Positions 16,127 through 24,650 of a stretch of 64,000 nt of DNA are shown here, piece by piece. The stretch covers positions 38,119-102,118 of the forward strand of contig JANQLP010000155.1 of assembly GCA_028280515.1 (NCBI GenBank), read 5' to 3'. Origin of the DNA: Hyphomicrobiales bacterium. Lineage in GTDB: Bacteria > Pseudomonadota > Alphaproteobacteria > Rhizobiales > Methyloligellaceae. Below the pieces are notes generated by a model that was not told where the DNA came from, made no database searches, and was given only the letters and a program-made list of their open reading frames with translations. Position 1 is the stretch's first letter. Each line of letters starts with the position of its first letter. The translations under genes and the position numbers were made by a program.

Positions 16127-17599
16127 TCAGGGTTTGTCTGCGAATTTGAAAACCTGCAATGCACTTTTGCCAACCAGAACCATTGCCTTTCCCGACGGAT
16201 CTATCTGCAAGAACTCATAGATCTTGAGCGGTCCATACTCCTGAAGCATTTTGCCGGTGCGAAGGTCGAATATTTCAAGTGTCTTGCGCTTCGAGTGCTC
16301 GATGCGCCGGAATATCAAAAGCCGGTCAGTTTTGCCCAACCCGGCAGTTACGCCAAACTTCGAAACGTCACGCAGTTTTACCGGCCCTGACCACAATGTA
16401 TGTTCTCGCGTCGAAGTTTGCGTGTTCCATACCTCGACACTCTTCGTAGTCTGTTGAGGCTTGCCTTTCTCAACGTTGAGTGGATGCCTGTGAATGTTAA
16501 GTACGATCCGACTAAGGTCGTTGTTGTGTGCGGTCACAAGTGCGCTGGTCGAGTAACCTGACTTTTCTCCAACGGGGAACGAGATCGGCTCGAAATACAA
16601 TCGTTTTGATTCCAACTCGAAGGCCAGAACAGAGGTAAGTTTGCGGCTGCGGTCGTTGTATTGCTGGTCGTCTGAGCCGAATGACTCAGACGTTCCGACA
16701 AGCACCACATTCTCGTTGTGGCGAGCAAGTTTTTGCAACGAGAAACGAGAGATCTGATCCGAGAATGGAGTATCCAGACCGACACGCTTTTCCACCTTTG
16801 CCGATGCAATGTTGATTTTCATGGCCGCCAGAAATCTGTTGCGAAATCTGGAGGCGTTACAGTTGATCCAGAGTGACTTGGAGTTGGCGGAAAATATCAT
16901 TGCATGACCGAATTCGCACTGATCCTTCTTTGTTCCAATCAACAAAACGGGCCTGAGATCGGCCATCGACACAACGACATAACCAATTCTGTCCTTGGAT
17001 GCGGGTCCATGTAGCCTTGCCGCAGCATAGGTGCCGTCGGGACTAAATACCAATCCAAGAACAGAACTATCCTCGACGCCGCTAAGTTCGATGGTTTGAC
17101 GTGTGAAGTTTCCAGCTTGGAGGTCAAAAATGTGAAGTGTTGGGACTCGGTTTTTTGGATCGTGTGATGTCACCAGTATCGTGCGGCCGTCTGGTGCGAA
17201 GAACCACCGGCCGAAGTCGCGTATATTGGGAATTCGCAGTTCTTTTTCCAGCGACAGAATTTGTTTGCCGTCCGACTTCACGCTGGGTTCGAAACAGTCC
17301 GTGATGTTGTGTTTTTCACAAAGAGCAAGGAGGCCTTCCCGTCCCAGGCGTGCAAGATGCTCAGTTGCAAACCACATCGCACCGGCAAACCAATCGCCTT
17401 TCTCACAACCCTTAGCGAGCTGCTCACCGTAAATCTCTCGACGTGTCTTGCATCCACCAGAAAGTGAGTAATCCAAAACGGCTTCGTAGAGTGCTCGGTT
17501 TCCCAATGGCGTGCGTTCTTCCGAGCGTGCAGAAGCCGTGGCCGCCAATGTGAGACAATGACCAAAAAAAACTATCACCGCTATTGATCTAAAAAACAC
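16127..17599 (-). CDS. Exported beta-propeller (WD40-like) protein
   Basis: About 490 residues. An N-terminal signal peptide (VFFRSIAVIVFFGHCLTLAATASA) is followed by a helical Cys-containing region (GGCKTRREIYGEQLAKGCEKG) and then repeated WD40/TolB-like blades, each with a hydrophobic strand and an Asp-Gly turn (WFFAPDGRTILVTS, LVFSPDGTYAAARL). A GTG at 17599 is preferred: GAGG sits seven bases upstream; a GTG at 17605 is the alternative. The gene follows the NamZ-like gene by nine bases. Its base composition is clearly more A+T-rich than its neighbours, suggesting later acquisition. A TPR/Sel1-like reading of the N-terminal part is possible. Confidence 0.7.
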   Translation of the reverse strand: MFFRSIAVIVFFGHCLTLAATASARSEERTPLGNRALYEAVLDYSLSGGCKTRREIYGEQLAKGCEKGDWFAGAMWFATEHLARLGREGLLALCEKHNITDCFEPSVKSDGKQILSLEKELRIPNIRDFGRWFFAPDGRTILVTSHDPKNRVPTLHIFDLQAGNFTRQTIELSGVEDSSVLGLVFSPDGTYAAARLHGPASKDRIGYVVVSMADLRPVLLIGTKKDQCEFGHAMIFSANSKSLWINCNASRFRNRFLAAMKINIASAKVEKRVGLDTPFSDQISRFSLQKLARHNENVVLVGTSESFGSDDQQYNDRSRKLTSVLAFELESKRLYFEPISFPVGEKSGYSTSALVTAHNNDLSRIVLNIHRHPLNVEKGKPQQTTKSVEVWNTQTSTREHTLWSGPVKLRDVSKFGVTAGLGKTDRLLIFRRIEHSKRKTLEIFDLRTGKMLQEYGPLKIYEFLQIDPSGKAMVLVGKSALQVFKFADKP

Positions 17600-17608
17600 T
17601 GTCACACC

Positions 17609-18811
17609 TCAATAGATCAGATGAGGCCTCCTCATCTCCGCCCAGGTCTCTTCATCTGGTTCGAGCCGGGCGTCGAAGTCGGCGGGCGTGGCTGACGCGT
17701 CATCCACCCATTCACGCAAATAGGTGCCGCCGCTGAGCAGATCAATGGCGAGGCGTTCGGTTTCGTACTCATAGGGGAAGTCGCGCCAGATCTCGTAGTC
17801 GGGGTGTAGCTGCCGGACCGCCTTGAGCAGCAGGGCGACGAGACGATAGGGGCGGAAGGTCTCGTGGGCGTAGGCGCCCGTCTCTGTATGGATTTGCAGG
17901 CCCGAGCACAGCGCGCCCACATGCTTGTGGAACGTCGGCTCGAAGAAACAGGAGCGGATGAGCGCGCCGGTCAGCCAGTCTGCCGACAGGCCGCGCATGG
18001 TCTCAAGCACTTTTTCGAAGTCGATATCCGGCGCGCCAACGACTTCGAGGGAGATGGTCGTGCCGCGCCCTTCCGACAGGGTCGTTCCCTCGATCAGCAC
18101 GGTGCCCGGAAAACAGCGCGCCATGTTGAGGCTGGAGGCGTTGGGCGAAGGATTGACCCAGGGCAGCTCGTGCACCGGCCAGCCGTAACCCGGTGCCGCG
18201 TCCGGATCGTAGCCGGTCATCGGGATGACGGTCAGGTCGACGTCAAGCTTCGCCTGCGCCGCATACCATTTGGCGAGTTCTCCGAGGGTGAGCCCGTGGC
18301 GCATCATCATGGGTCCCGCGCCGACGAAACTCTCCCAGCCGTCCTCCAGGATGGTGCCCTCGATGGGCCGCCCGGCGGGATTGGGACGGTCCAGCACCCA
18401 GATCGTCTTGCCGTGCTCGGCGCAGGCTTTCAGGAAATAGACGAGCGTCGTCACATAGGTGTAGATGCGCGTTCCGATATCCTGCAGGTCGATGAGCAGG
18501 ACGTCGAAGCTCTGCATCATCTCGTCGGTCGGGTAACGCACCTCGCCATAGAGGCTGAACACGGGGATGCCGTAGCGCGGATCGGTGTAGGTGTCGGACT
18601 CGACCATATTGTCCTGCTTGTCGCCGCGCATGCCGTGCTGCGGACCGAAGGCGGAGGCGAGGGAGATTTCCGGGCAGTGGCCAAGCGCGTCGAGCGCGTG
18701 CGCGCCCTCACGGGTGAGCGAGGGTGGATGGCCGAGCATCGCCACGCGCTTGCCCTCAAGGGGCTTTCTGAGGGCCGGATCGTCCAGCAGGTTTTCGAGG
18801 CCGAGTTTCAT
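17609..18811 (-). CDS. DUF1343 / NamZ-type exo-beta-N-acetylmuramidase
   Basis: Glycosidase family whose Bacillus member NamZ removes non-reducing terminal MurNAc from muropeptides. The 400 residues show the family signature AFGPQHGMRGDKQDNM near residue 55, the catalytic-pocket segments FDVLLIDLQDIGTRIYTY (about 100-117) and VLDRPNPAGR (about 142), and YEGTTLSEGRG-like IEGTTLSEGRG near 240. No signal peptide is present, unlike the secreted founder, so it would act on internalised muropeptides. GAGGGG precedes the ATG. The A+T-rich beta-propeller gene follows within ten bases. Confidence 0.85.
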   Translation of the reverse strand: MKLGLENLLDDPALRKPLEGKRVAMLGHPPSLTREGAHALDALGHCPEISLASAFGPQHGMRGDKQDNMVESDTYTDPRYGIPVFSLYGEVRYPTDEMMQSFDVLLIDLQDIGTRIYTYVTTLVYFLKACAEHGKTIWVLDRPNPAGRPIEGTILEDGWESFVGAGPMMMRHGLTLGELAKWYAAQAKLDVDLTVIPMTGYDPDAAPGYGWPVHELPWVNPSPNASSLNMARCFPGTVLIEGTTLSEGRGTTISLEVVGAPDIDFEKVLETMRGLSADWLTGALIRSCFFEPTFHKHVGALCSGLQIHTETGAYAHETFRPYRLVALLLKAVRQLHPDYEIWRDFPYEYETERLAIDLLSGGTYLREWVDDASATPADFDARLEPDEETWAEMRRPHLIY

Positions 18812-18893
18812 GCGGGCCCCTCATAGCAGAATTCGCACGACTCTGCCTGCTTTCAGAGGGTTACGGTAAGCCGTATTCCGGTCGTGATCTGAA

Positions 18894-19121
18894 CTGGATT
18901 CCGGCTTTCGCCGGAATGACGATGGTGCGGTCCAGGCTCTGAAGACCGTCATCCCGGACAAGTGGCGGCCTTGTGGGTCGATATGCCCGCAACCTTGATC
19001 CGCCGCGCGATCCGGGATCCAGAGTTTGCTTGCATCGGGTGTGGCACGTCCGCTCTGGATTCCGGCGTTCGCCGGAATGACGAATGAGAAAACGGCTTGG
19101 CTGAAGCCTGCTCCCGGGCAG
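18894..19121. repeat. Palindromic intergenic repeat, copy 1
   Basis: A composite of short dyads inside the 346-base gap between the NamZ-like and NTF2-like genes. Two near-identical units, 18894-18922 and 19055-19083, read CTGGATTCCGGC, a four-to-five-base loop, then GCCGGAATGACGA. Between them lie inverted relatives (GACCGTCATCCCGGACAAG, ATCCGGGATCCAGA), and after them GGCTGAAGCCTGC. This resembles the extragenic palindromes scattered in alphaproteobacterial genomes. A related copy lies on the other side of the next gene. Confidence 0.75.
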
Positions 19122-19157
19122 GTGGCTATCCGGTGATGGCCGGACCTGCGAGTAAAT

Positions 19158-19559
19158 CTACGAGCGGTGGTCGGCGTTGAAAATCGCGGCGGCGATCAGC
19201 CATCGCCCGTCCGGTTGTCGACGGAATTTCAGGACCTGCCTGCCGTACTGCTCGACGTCTTCGCCATCGTCTGCCTCCAGCACCCGCACGAAATGGGAAA
19301 TCAGGACCGCAAGATCGCCGTCGCCCTCGACCGTGTTGTCGATGACCTCGAACCTCTTGATCTTCGGCCATTCACGCATCCATCGCCTGAGCGCATCGTG
19401 TCCGACCACATCCGCCATGTTCGGAGGCATGAGGCGCGCGTCTTCGGTCCACTGCATGAGCCAGTCGTCGAAATCCTCTTTCGGAATGTCGAACAAGGTC
19501 TCCTGGAAGACACTGACGATCGTATCGATGTCATCCTGCGTGAATTCGCTGTCTGTCAT
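19158..19559 (-). CDS. NTF2/SnoaL-like domain protein
   Basis: 133-residue cone-shaped NTF2-like fold: an N-terminal helix (DDIDTIVSVFQETLFD), the DWLMQWTEDARLMPP strand, and the terminal sheet ending RQVLKFRRQPDGRWLIAAAIFNAD. Such proteins are SnoaL-type cyclases, ketosteroid-isomerase relatives or unassigned hydrolases, and no catalytic residue set is diagnostic here. The ATG at 19559 has AAGGAGGG upstream. The gene is bracketed by two palindromic repeats. Confidence 0.8.
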   Translation of the reverse strand: MTDSEFTQDDIDTIVSVFQETLFDIPKEDFDDWLMQWTEDARLMPPNMADVVGHDALRRWMREWPKIKRFEVIDNTVEGDGDLAVLISHFVRVLEADDGEDVEQYGRQVLKFRRQPDGRWLIAAAIFNADHRS

Positions 19560-19649
19560 CTCTCCCTCCTTATGACGGTGAGCCAATCTTGCGGACCTAT
19601 ACTGAAGTTAAGCATCTGTCCCCTCAATTGCCGGGCCTCGTGCAACTGA

Positions 19650-19850
19650 AATCCGGCTGAAGCCTGCCTCCGCGCAGGCGGGGCCCGAATGACGATATTA
19701 CGGCAGGACCAAGAAAACCGTCATCCCCGACAAGCGATGGCTGAGGCAATCGATATGCCCATGCCCGCAATCCGCCGTGCGCTCCGGGATCCAGACCTTT
19801 GCAGCATCGCGTGCGGTCCATCTGACCTGGATTCCCGCCTTCGCGGGAAT
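19650..19850. repeat. Palindromic intergenic repeat, copy 2
   Basis: Second copy of the composite repeat, in the 389-base gap between the NTF2-like gene and a small secreted protein gene. It contains CGGCTGAAGCCTGC with a CGCAGGCGGG return, AACCGTCATCCCCGACAAG, GATATGCCC, CTCCGGGATCCAGACCTTTG, and ends in a hairpin at 19830-19849 (ATTCCCGC-CTTC-GCGGGAAT). The block order matches copy 1 with divergence. No gene is seen in this gap. Confidence 0.75.
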
Positions 19851-19948
19851 TTCAAGTCTTGCAACGCCGCGTGAGGTGAGACGCCAAGAACGCAACGAGG
19901 ACAGGCTGGCGCCCGCCCTCGTTTCTCAGACGAAGATGATCGACGAAC

Positions 19949-20284
19949 CTAGCGGAATCGCAGACGGTTCGAGCCGCTCAGGCCATTGAAGTTCTGACTG
20001 GCACCGCTGCTGCCCTGTGTCCTGACTTTGATGCACTTGGTGCTGACATATTCCGGATAGTTCGAGTACGTGCAGGTGGTACATCGGATGCCACCCGCGT
20101 GATAGGTGTTCTCACAGGTCTTTTTTTTCGTCGATCCTCCCGGCACTGCCAGCGAGCCGGCGGCTAGCCGGATTGGCGAGAAATCGCCGGTGGCGGGTTT
20201 CGTGAGGTGTGGCGCCGCGAGCGCGCTGCCCGAAATGGCGAGACCGGCGATGAAGGCTGCGATCTTCAGGGACGTACGTGCCAT
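19949..20284 (-). CDS. Small secreted cysteine-containing protein
   Basis: 111 residues beginning MARTSLKIAAFIAGLAISGS with a signal peptide ending around SALAAP. The mature part has four cysteines in a compact cluster (KKTCENTYHAGGIRCTTC, later STKCIK), likely two disulfides in the periplasm, and a low-complexity Ser/Asn-rich tail. GGGAG precedes the ATG at 20284. No family recognised. The flanking genes are likewise small and unassigned. Confidence 0.65.
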   Translation of the reverse strand: MARTSLKIAAFIAGLAISGSALAAPHLTKPATGDFSPIRLAAGSLAVPGGSTKKKTCENTYHAGGIRCTTCTYSNYPEYVSTKCIKVRTQGSSGASQNFNGLSGSNRLRFR

Positions 20285-20416
20285 TGGTGAAATCTCCCTT
20301 TCACGTTGAGTGCGCAGCGCTTGCGTGCGCTGCATACCCGTCAGTCGCGTGAGACGTGTGAAAGGTTCAACGGATGCGGAAAACTCTGCAAAAGACACGT
20401 CGGGAGAGCGTCGGGT

Positions 20417-20632
20417 TTACTCGTCGGACATGTCCATGAGCGCCGCCATGGCCTCGGTTTCGATGACCGCCATGCCGATCAGGTAGCACAGCATGGCCCA
20501 CTTCTGTTTTCGGGAGATCTGATGCGCGGTCAGCAACAGCTGGTAGACTTCCTTCAGGGCGGCGTCCCTCGGCGGCGTGTTAGACGCCTTGGCGCGGCAT
20601 GTCCGTCTGCGCCTGTAAGTGCCCCATTCCAT
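20417..20632 (-). CDS. Small helical protein, paralogue of the 33.4 kb gene
   Basis: 71 residues, basic N terminus then a helical stretch (LKEVYQLLLTAHQISRKQKW, then MLCYLIGMAVIETEA). The register matches the C-terminal half of the 80-residue protein at 33394-33636 (LIKRVRTLRSQAAYHDLDM, then IAYLLHMAEVEARDN): both end in a Tyr-Leu-(Leu/Ile)-x-Met-Ala-x-(Ile/Val)-Glu helix. Small helical proteins of this look recur in Hyphomicrobiales. A weak GGGGG lies upstream of the ATG. Function unknown. Confidence 0.5.
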   Translation of the reverse strand: MEWGTYRRRRTCRAKASNTPPRDAALKEVYQLLLTAHQISRKQKWAMLCYLIGMAVIETEAMAALMDMSDE

Positions 20633-20764
20633 ATGCGTGCCCCCGATCCGGAGCCGCCTTCGACACGAAGACGGAGTCAGACGATCCCGTCCGGGAAGGC
20701 CCGGACCAGACGCAAGAATATGACAATTTCATAACAGAATGATGACAGGGCGCGCCGTGCGTCG

Positions 20765-21439
20765 CTATTTCATCCGTTTGATCTTGACCGTGCCGACAGG
20801 CACGAGGCCGCGACGCCCCAGAAAATGCCGGGTGGCGACGAGCCGGACGGACTCGCGCGGTTGCGTGTCGGCGTTGGGCGCCACATAGGTGCCGCCGCTG
20901 TCGCTGCCGGCATCCCACGCCACGAGCTGAAAGTCCGCATTTGCCACCCACTGGCCGTCGATCACGAGCGGGACGGCGCTCAGGCCGGTGAACCAGTCCG
21001 GACTGGGCGCGAGCATGGTGACGAACGAGAGCAGCGGATATTCCTTCGAGGTTTCGACAATCGCCTTCATGGAGCCCGGCACCTTGTCCAGGCGCGGCAG
21101 CTCGAAGATCGTGCCGACCCGGTTACGGCGCTGCGCGTCCGCCAGTTCGGCCTTGAGGATAGCAAGCCGTCCGACCTCCGCCAGCGCCTCCAGTCCCGAC
21201 GAGGCCGTGTGCCCGTCGCGGAACATGGAATAGCGCTGACGGTGCGTCGCGCCGACGAGCCGTGAGAGGTGGCCGCCTGCCTCGGGAAACTCGTGCGGTG
21301 CCGATTGAGCGCTCCAGGTGATGTCGATGGTGAGTTCGAACGTGGCCTTGTCATCGTCCGCCCAGGCCTGCGTGGCCAATGCAGTGGCCAGCAGCAGCGT
21401 AAGAAGATGCAGGACGCGCGTACGGATCGAAGCGGGCAT
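20765..21439 (-). CDS. Spondin-domain exported protein
   Basis: 224 residues: signal peptide (LLTLLLATALATQAWA) then a Spondin_N domain. Recognisable segments are FELTIDITWSAQSAPHEFPE, the conserved PSPDWFTGLSAVPLVIDGQW strand pair (about 148-168) and the calcium-site-like AWDAGSDSGGTYVAPNADTQ (about 176-195) with PRESV. Spondin_N is an extracellular calcium-binding module of animal F-spondins and is widespread in marine bacteria. No other domains. Its partner is unknown. Confidence 0.82.
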   Translation of the reverse strand: MPASIRTRVLHLLTLLLATALATQAWADDDKATFELTIDITWSAQSAPHEFPEAGGHLSRLVGATHRQRYSMFRDGHTASSGLEALAEVGRLAILKAELADAQRRNRVGTIFELPRLDKVPGSMKAIVETSKEYPLLSFVTMLAPSPDWFTGLSAVPLVIDGQWVANADFQLVAWDAGSDSGGTYVAPNADTQPRESVRLVATRHFLGRRGLVPVGTVKIKRMK

Positions 21440-21500
21440 ATGCGTGTTTCCTTTGCAAGATCAGGTGGCTGTTTGTTGCAGACCGCCGTGCTCCCTGGCG

Positions 21501-22115
21501 TTACATGGTCAGATTGAAAGCGATGGAGATGCGTTCCTCGCCGTCCTTGCATTTGGATGGTTTGACCGAGTGCTTCACGTAGCTTCGGAACAGGATCATC
21601 TTCCCTTCTTCGGGCTTGATCGGGATCATCTTCATGTTGAACCCGTTCACCCGCGCATGCGGCGGGTCGAGCATGGTGTCGTTGTAGGGCGAGTGGATCA
21701 AAAGGTCGCCGCTGCCTTCCGGCGCCTTGGCGTAATAGATGCCGCTGATGACGCAGTTCGCGTGGGTATGCACCTCCTGGGCGTGGCCTTCGCCGTAAAT
21801 GTTGAGCCAGCACTCGGTGAAGATGAGAGGCCGGAACTTGACATCGAGGTCGAGAATACCGGCAAAGGCATTCGCCTCCTCGACGATCACGTCGCACAAC
21901 GGCTTGAATTCTTCATGATCCTTGAGCGTGCCCGGCGCGCCGATGGTGGTGTAGAGCTCGCAGCTCCACGCCTCGGGCAGGGTGTTGGGCTCGGTCTCGC
22001 GGATCTTGTCGATCCCCGCCTCGATCTGGCTGTTGATCTCGGCCGCGTTGGCGATCTTCACCTCGCGCACGACGGTCGGAAAATACAGAAGCGTGTCGCC
22101 CTTGTTGTCGCTCAT
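21501..22115 (-). CDS. Putative 2OG-Fe(II) oxygenase (TIGR02466-like)
   Basis: 204 residues of a double-stranded beta-helix fold. Iron ligands are visible as HTHAN (HxH-type near residue 130: QEVHTHANCVISGIYYAK) and a downstream His (SYVKHSVKPS), with the 2-oxoglutarate-binding Arg in KDGEERISIAFNL. This matches the phage/cyanophage-type putative 2OG-Fe(II) oxygenase family, whose substrates are largely unknown. The ATG at 22115 (MSDNKGDTLL) is preferred over an upstream GTG. It is followed by the spondin gene on the same strand 61 bases on. Confidence 0.78.
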   Translation of the reverse strand: MSDNKGDTLLYFPTVVREVKIANAAEINSQIEAGIDKIRETEPNTLPEAWSCELYTTIGAPGTLKDHEEFKPLCDVIVEEANAFAGILDLDVKFRPLIFTECWLNIYGEGHAQEVHTHANCVISGIYYAKAPEGSGDLLIHSPYNDTMLDPPHARVNGFNMKMIPIKPEEGKMILFRSYVKHSVKPSKCKDGEERISIAFNLTM

Positions 22116-22342
22116 GGGGCCCCGGAAACTGCGCGTGAATGGCACCTACGGATGAGTTACGAAATGTACCGGGTGGCGGTTTCGTTTGGAAGGGCTTGGT
22201 TTTGCGAGACATTTGTTCCCCGGGTCCACACAGTTTGACGGGGCGGCGCCACCCTTTGTTTCCGGCCAGAGCCTTGTGTCCGTGTGCATACCGGATCATC
22301 TTAACCTTGGGAGTCGAAGACCGGGACGGGAGATATGTATCG

Positions 22343-22768
22343 ATGATCACCGAGGACGACTACAGGCAATACATCGCCGATTTCAATGGAGCCTGTGCCG
22401 GGACCGGCATGAACTTTTCTGAGTTCTTTGACAAATGGTACGAACCGGACGCGACCTTTGAGTACATCCCAAAAGCGGCCGTAAACAGCGGCAAGGAGAG
22501 CACGGTGGCATTCTGGAATGGCGTGCGGGACATCATGGAGGAGACGATCCGCGACCACACGCGTTTCATCACATCGGGTTCACAATTCGCCAGCGAAGCT
22601 CCGATCGACTTCCTGTGCAAGCAGGACCTGGAATGGGTGGGTGTGCACTACAAGGCGGGAACTTCGTTCCGGCTGATGATGGCAGCCTTCTACGACGTCG
22701 GCGAGAATGACAAGATCAAATATACGCGTGTGTATTCGATCTACAATGAGCACTACCAGGTGACGTAG
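22343..22768 (+). CDS. NTF2/SnoaL-like domain protein
   Basis: 141 residues starting MITEDDYRQYIADFNGACAG, with the NTF2-like conical sheet (FFDKWYEPDATFEYIPKA, then the terminal strands LEWVGVHYKAGTSFRLMMAA). Polyketide-cyclase-like or isomerase-like functions are possible; no signature residues identify a reaction. The GGGAG is 12 bases from the chosen ATG, which is long. It diverges from the oxygenase gene, with 227 bases between starts. Confidence 0.75.
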   Translation: MITEDDYRQYIADFNGACAGTGMNFSEFFDKWYEPDATFEYIPKAAVNSGKESTVAFWNGVRDIMEETIRDHTRFITSGSQFASEAPIDFLCKQDLEWVGVHYKAGTSFRLMMAAFYDVGENDKIKYTRVYSIYNEHYQVT

Positions 22769-22863
22769 CGCGCCGCACCGCCATTTGCCGATGTGACCAC
22801 TATCGAGAAATCTCGACGGTCCGCCGCGCCGAGGTGTATGACCCCGGCACGGCACGCGTTGTG

Positions 22864-24033
22864 TCAGCAATCGCCGATGGTCTTCTGCCAGCCGATCGTG
22901 AAGGTCCATTCGGTCTTCATTTGCGGACCGTTGAGATCCTGATAGATCGGCGCACCTGCTTCTGCCGCCAGACGATGCCCGCATATTGCGCCGCGCTGGC
23001 CGATGAGATTCACACCGACGAGAAGGTCGAGGCGCTCGCCGCCATAATTGTCCGGGTCGGCCGTTTGGACGGGCGCGATAATGTTCGGATCAATGCCACT
23101 GATCGTGTCTTGTGTCCGGCCCGCGAGGCGGACGGACGTGGCAACCCACGGCGCCCACTGGTATTGCGCCCAGACGGTGCCCTGGTGAATGTCCCCAAGG
23201 GAATACCCCTCGTCGTTCTCGTCTTCCAGGCGCAGCCACGCCCGGTATTGCCCGCCGAGCGAGAAGTTGCCGACCCGTTTGGTCGCGGTGACGCCCGGCA
23301 GCAGGTCCCATGTGCCCGATCCAAGCTGCATGGCATAAGGCAACCGTAGGTTGGGCCGCGTGTTGTTGGGTGCGAGAACGGTGCCGCGCTCCGTGATCGA
23401 TCCGGTTGGCGCGCTTATGCCCAACAACAGATTGACGTGGGTTTCGCCGTCCGGGGTTTTCTCGTCATAAAGCCCGATCAGCGCGCTGAGGGACACATCG
23501 CCAATTCCGTCGGTGCTGGTTCGGAAGGTCCCCAGCCGTGTGGTCCCGACACCGCCCTGGAACGTGATGTGATCCATCTTCTTCTCGACGTAGGGCAGCA
23601 TGCCCATAATCGTGACGCGGTCGCTGATGCCGTACATGGCACCGAACATATGCATGTCCATGCTCATGTCCTTCGGCACGACCCGAAGCGTCGGCGGTTG
23701 ACCCGGCGTTCCGAAGAAGCGGTTCGGCACGGTCGTGACGATGGTCTCCGGAGAGACATTGTTTTCGCCGATGCGGTTCCCCTCCATCCACATCCGCATG
23801 TAACGGTAGGAGAGCATAAGCTCGCCCGTGTGATGGCGGTGGTCGCCCATCACGCCGATCGGCCCATGGCCATCGGCGCGGGGGGCGGCATGGATCTCGC
23901 CGTCCTTGTAGGTGACGTTAAGACCGCCAGGTGCAGGACTGTCTGCGGTCGCTGCGCCGGAGAAAACGAAAAGACAAACAGCCACGGCACTTGTTGTTGT
24001 GCGCAGCCGCGATAACCGATTTGAAAAATACAT
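22864..24033 (-). CDS. Outer-membrane beta-barrel transporter-like protein (MetA-pathway type)
   Basis: 389 residues: signal peptide (AVAVCLFVFSGAATADS), then a long amphipathic strand-rich region typical of the PF13557 'phenol MetA degradation' family of outer-membrane channels, with repeated GIGDVSLSALIGLYD-like strands and a C-terminal aromatic residue pattern (WTFTIGWQKTIGDC). His- and Met-rich loops (GDHRHHTGEL, DMSMDMHMFG) suggest metal handling. It follows a DUF2946 gene on the same strand by about 100 bases, a pairing seen in copper-related loci. Substrate inferred only. Confidence 0.7.
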   Translation of the reverse strand: MYFSNRLSRLRTTTSAVAVCLFVFSGAATADSPAPGGLNVTYKDGEIHAAPRADGHGPIGVMGDHRHHTGELMLSYRYMRMWMEGNRIGENNVSPETIVTTVPNRFFGTPGQPPTLRVVPKDMSMDMHMFGAMYGISDRVTIMGMLPYVEKKMDHITFQGGVGTTRLGTFRTSTDGIGDVSLSALIGLYDEKTPDGETHVNLLLGISAPTGSITERGTVLAPNNTRPNLRLPYAMQLGSGTWDLLPGVTATKRVGNFSLGGQYRAWLRLEDENDEGYSLGDIHQGTVWAQYQWAPWVATSVRLAGRTQDTISGIDPNIIAPVQTADPDNYGGERLDLLVGVNLIGQRGAICGHRLAAEAGAPIYQDLNGPQMKTEWTFTIGWQKTIGDC

Positions 24034-24134
24034 GATCGTTGAACCCTGAAAGCTGTGAATGTGCACCCACGCCCAAAGCCGCAATGTCTGATGACACCGG
24101 CCACAGGGTGGGATGAAGGCGTTGTTTGAGCTTG

Positions 24135-24551
24135 CTAGAGTTCGCGCGGCGGCGCTCTCTTGTGAGCGTGAAGGCAGCCGGGATTGCGGATGTCGGTCTG
24201 CGCCGATACAGGCGTCAGGGATGCGCCTTGACGAGCGGACAGGACCGCGACGGAGTCAGGCGTTGGGAGAAAAACGGCGCTGCCCGCAACCTTGCAGGCG
24301 AGGCACTGAATTGCAGACGGGTCCTCTTCGGACTCACCGACCGGCGTTCCGTCGGCATCCACGATGATCCGCTTCATGCCGTCGCCGGTACAGATGACGA
24401 TTGTGGAGTGACCTGCCGGAAGATTGCCGGGGTGCATCGCGGCGAAAGCAGCCGGAATCGCCAGTGCGGTCAGAATGAGCTGGCAGCACAAGCTGGCAAT
24501 TGCCAGACCAGCGGCAAGGCGCTTCCAGTATGTTCCCCGGCGCCGCGTCAC
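24135..24551 (-). CDS. DUF2946 family protein
   Basis: 138 residues with one N-terminal hydrophobic helix (LAAGLAIASLCCQLILTALA) and the family core: IVICTGDGMKRIIVDADGTP, followed by the CLACKVAG cysteine pair and a final Cys near the end. DUF2946 members are frequent in copper-resistance or copper-uptake loci and are thought to be periplasmic metal-interacting proteins. The GTG start at 24551 has GGGGGA six bases upstream. A His-rich outer-membrane protein follows, supporting a metal connection. Confidence 0.75.
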   Translation of the reverse strand: MTRRRGTYWKRLAAGLAIASLCCQLILTALAIPAAFAAMHPGNLPAGHSTIVICTGDGMKRIIVDADGTPVGESEEDPSAIQCLACKVAGSAVFLPTPDSVAVLSARQGASLTPVSAQTDIRNPGCLHAHKRAPPREL

Positions 24552-24650
24552 GGCACGTCCCCCAATAAGCCCGTCGAGACCGTAACAGGGCGCACAAAGC
24601 CTCTCAACTGCGGCCAGTTGCCGCGAACCGGCGTGAACGTTGCAGGACAC

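Noticed and set aside
18894..19850. CRISPR array
   Set aside because: Repeats are few, palindromic, irregularly spaced and not separated by unique spacers; no cas genes.
24135..24300. Cobalamin or other riboswitch in the GC-rich stretch before the outer-membrane gene
   Set aside because: The bases are explained by the coding sequence of the DUF2946 gene; no conserved box pattern was found.
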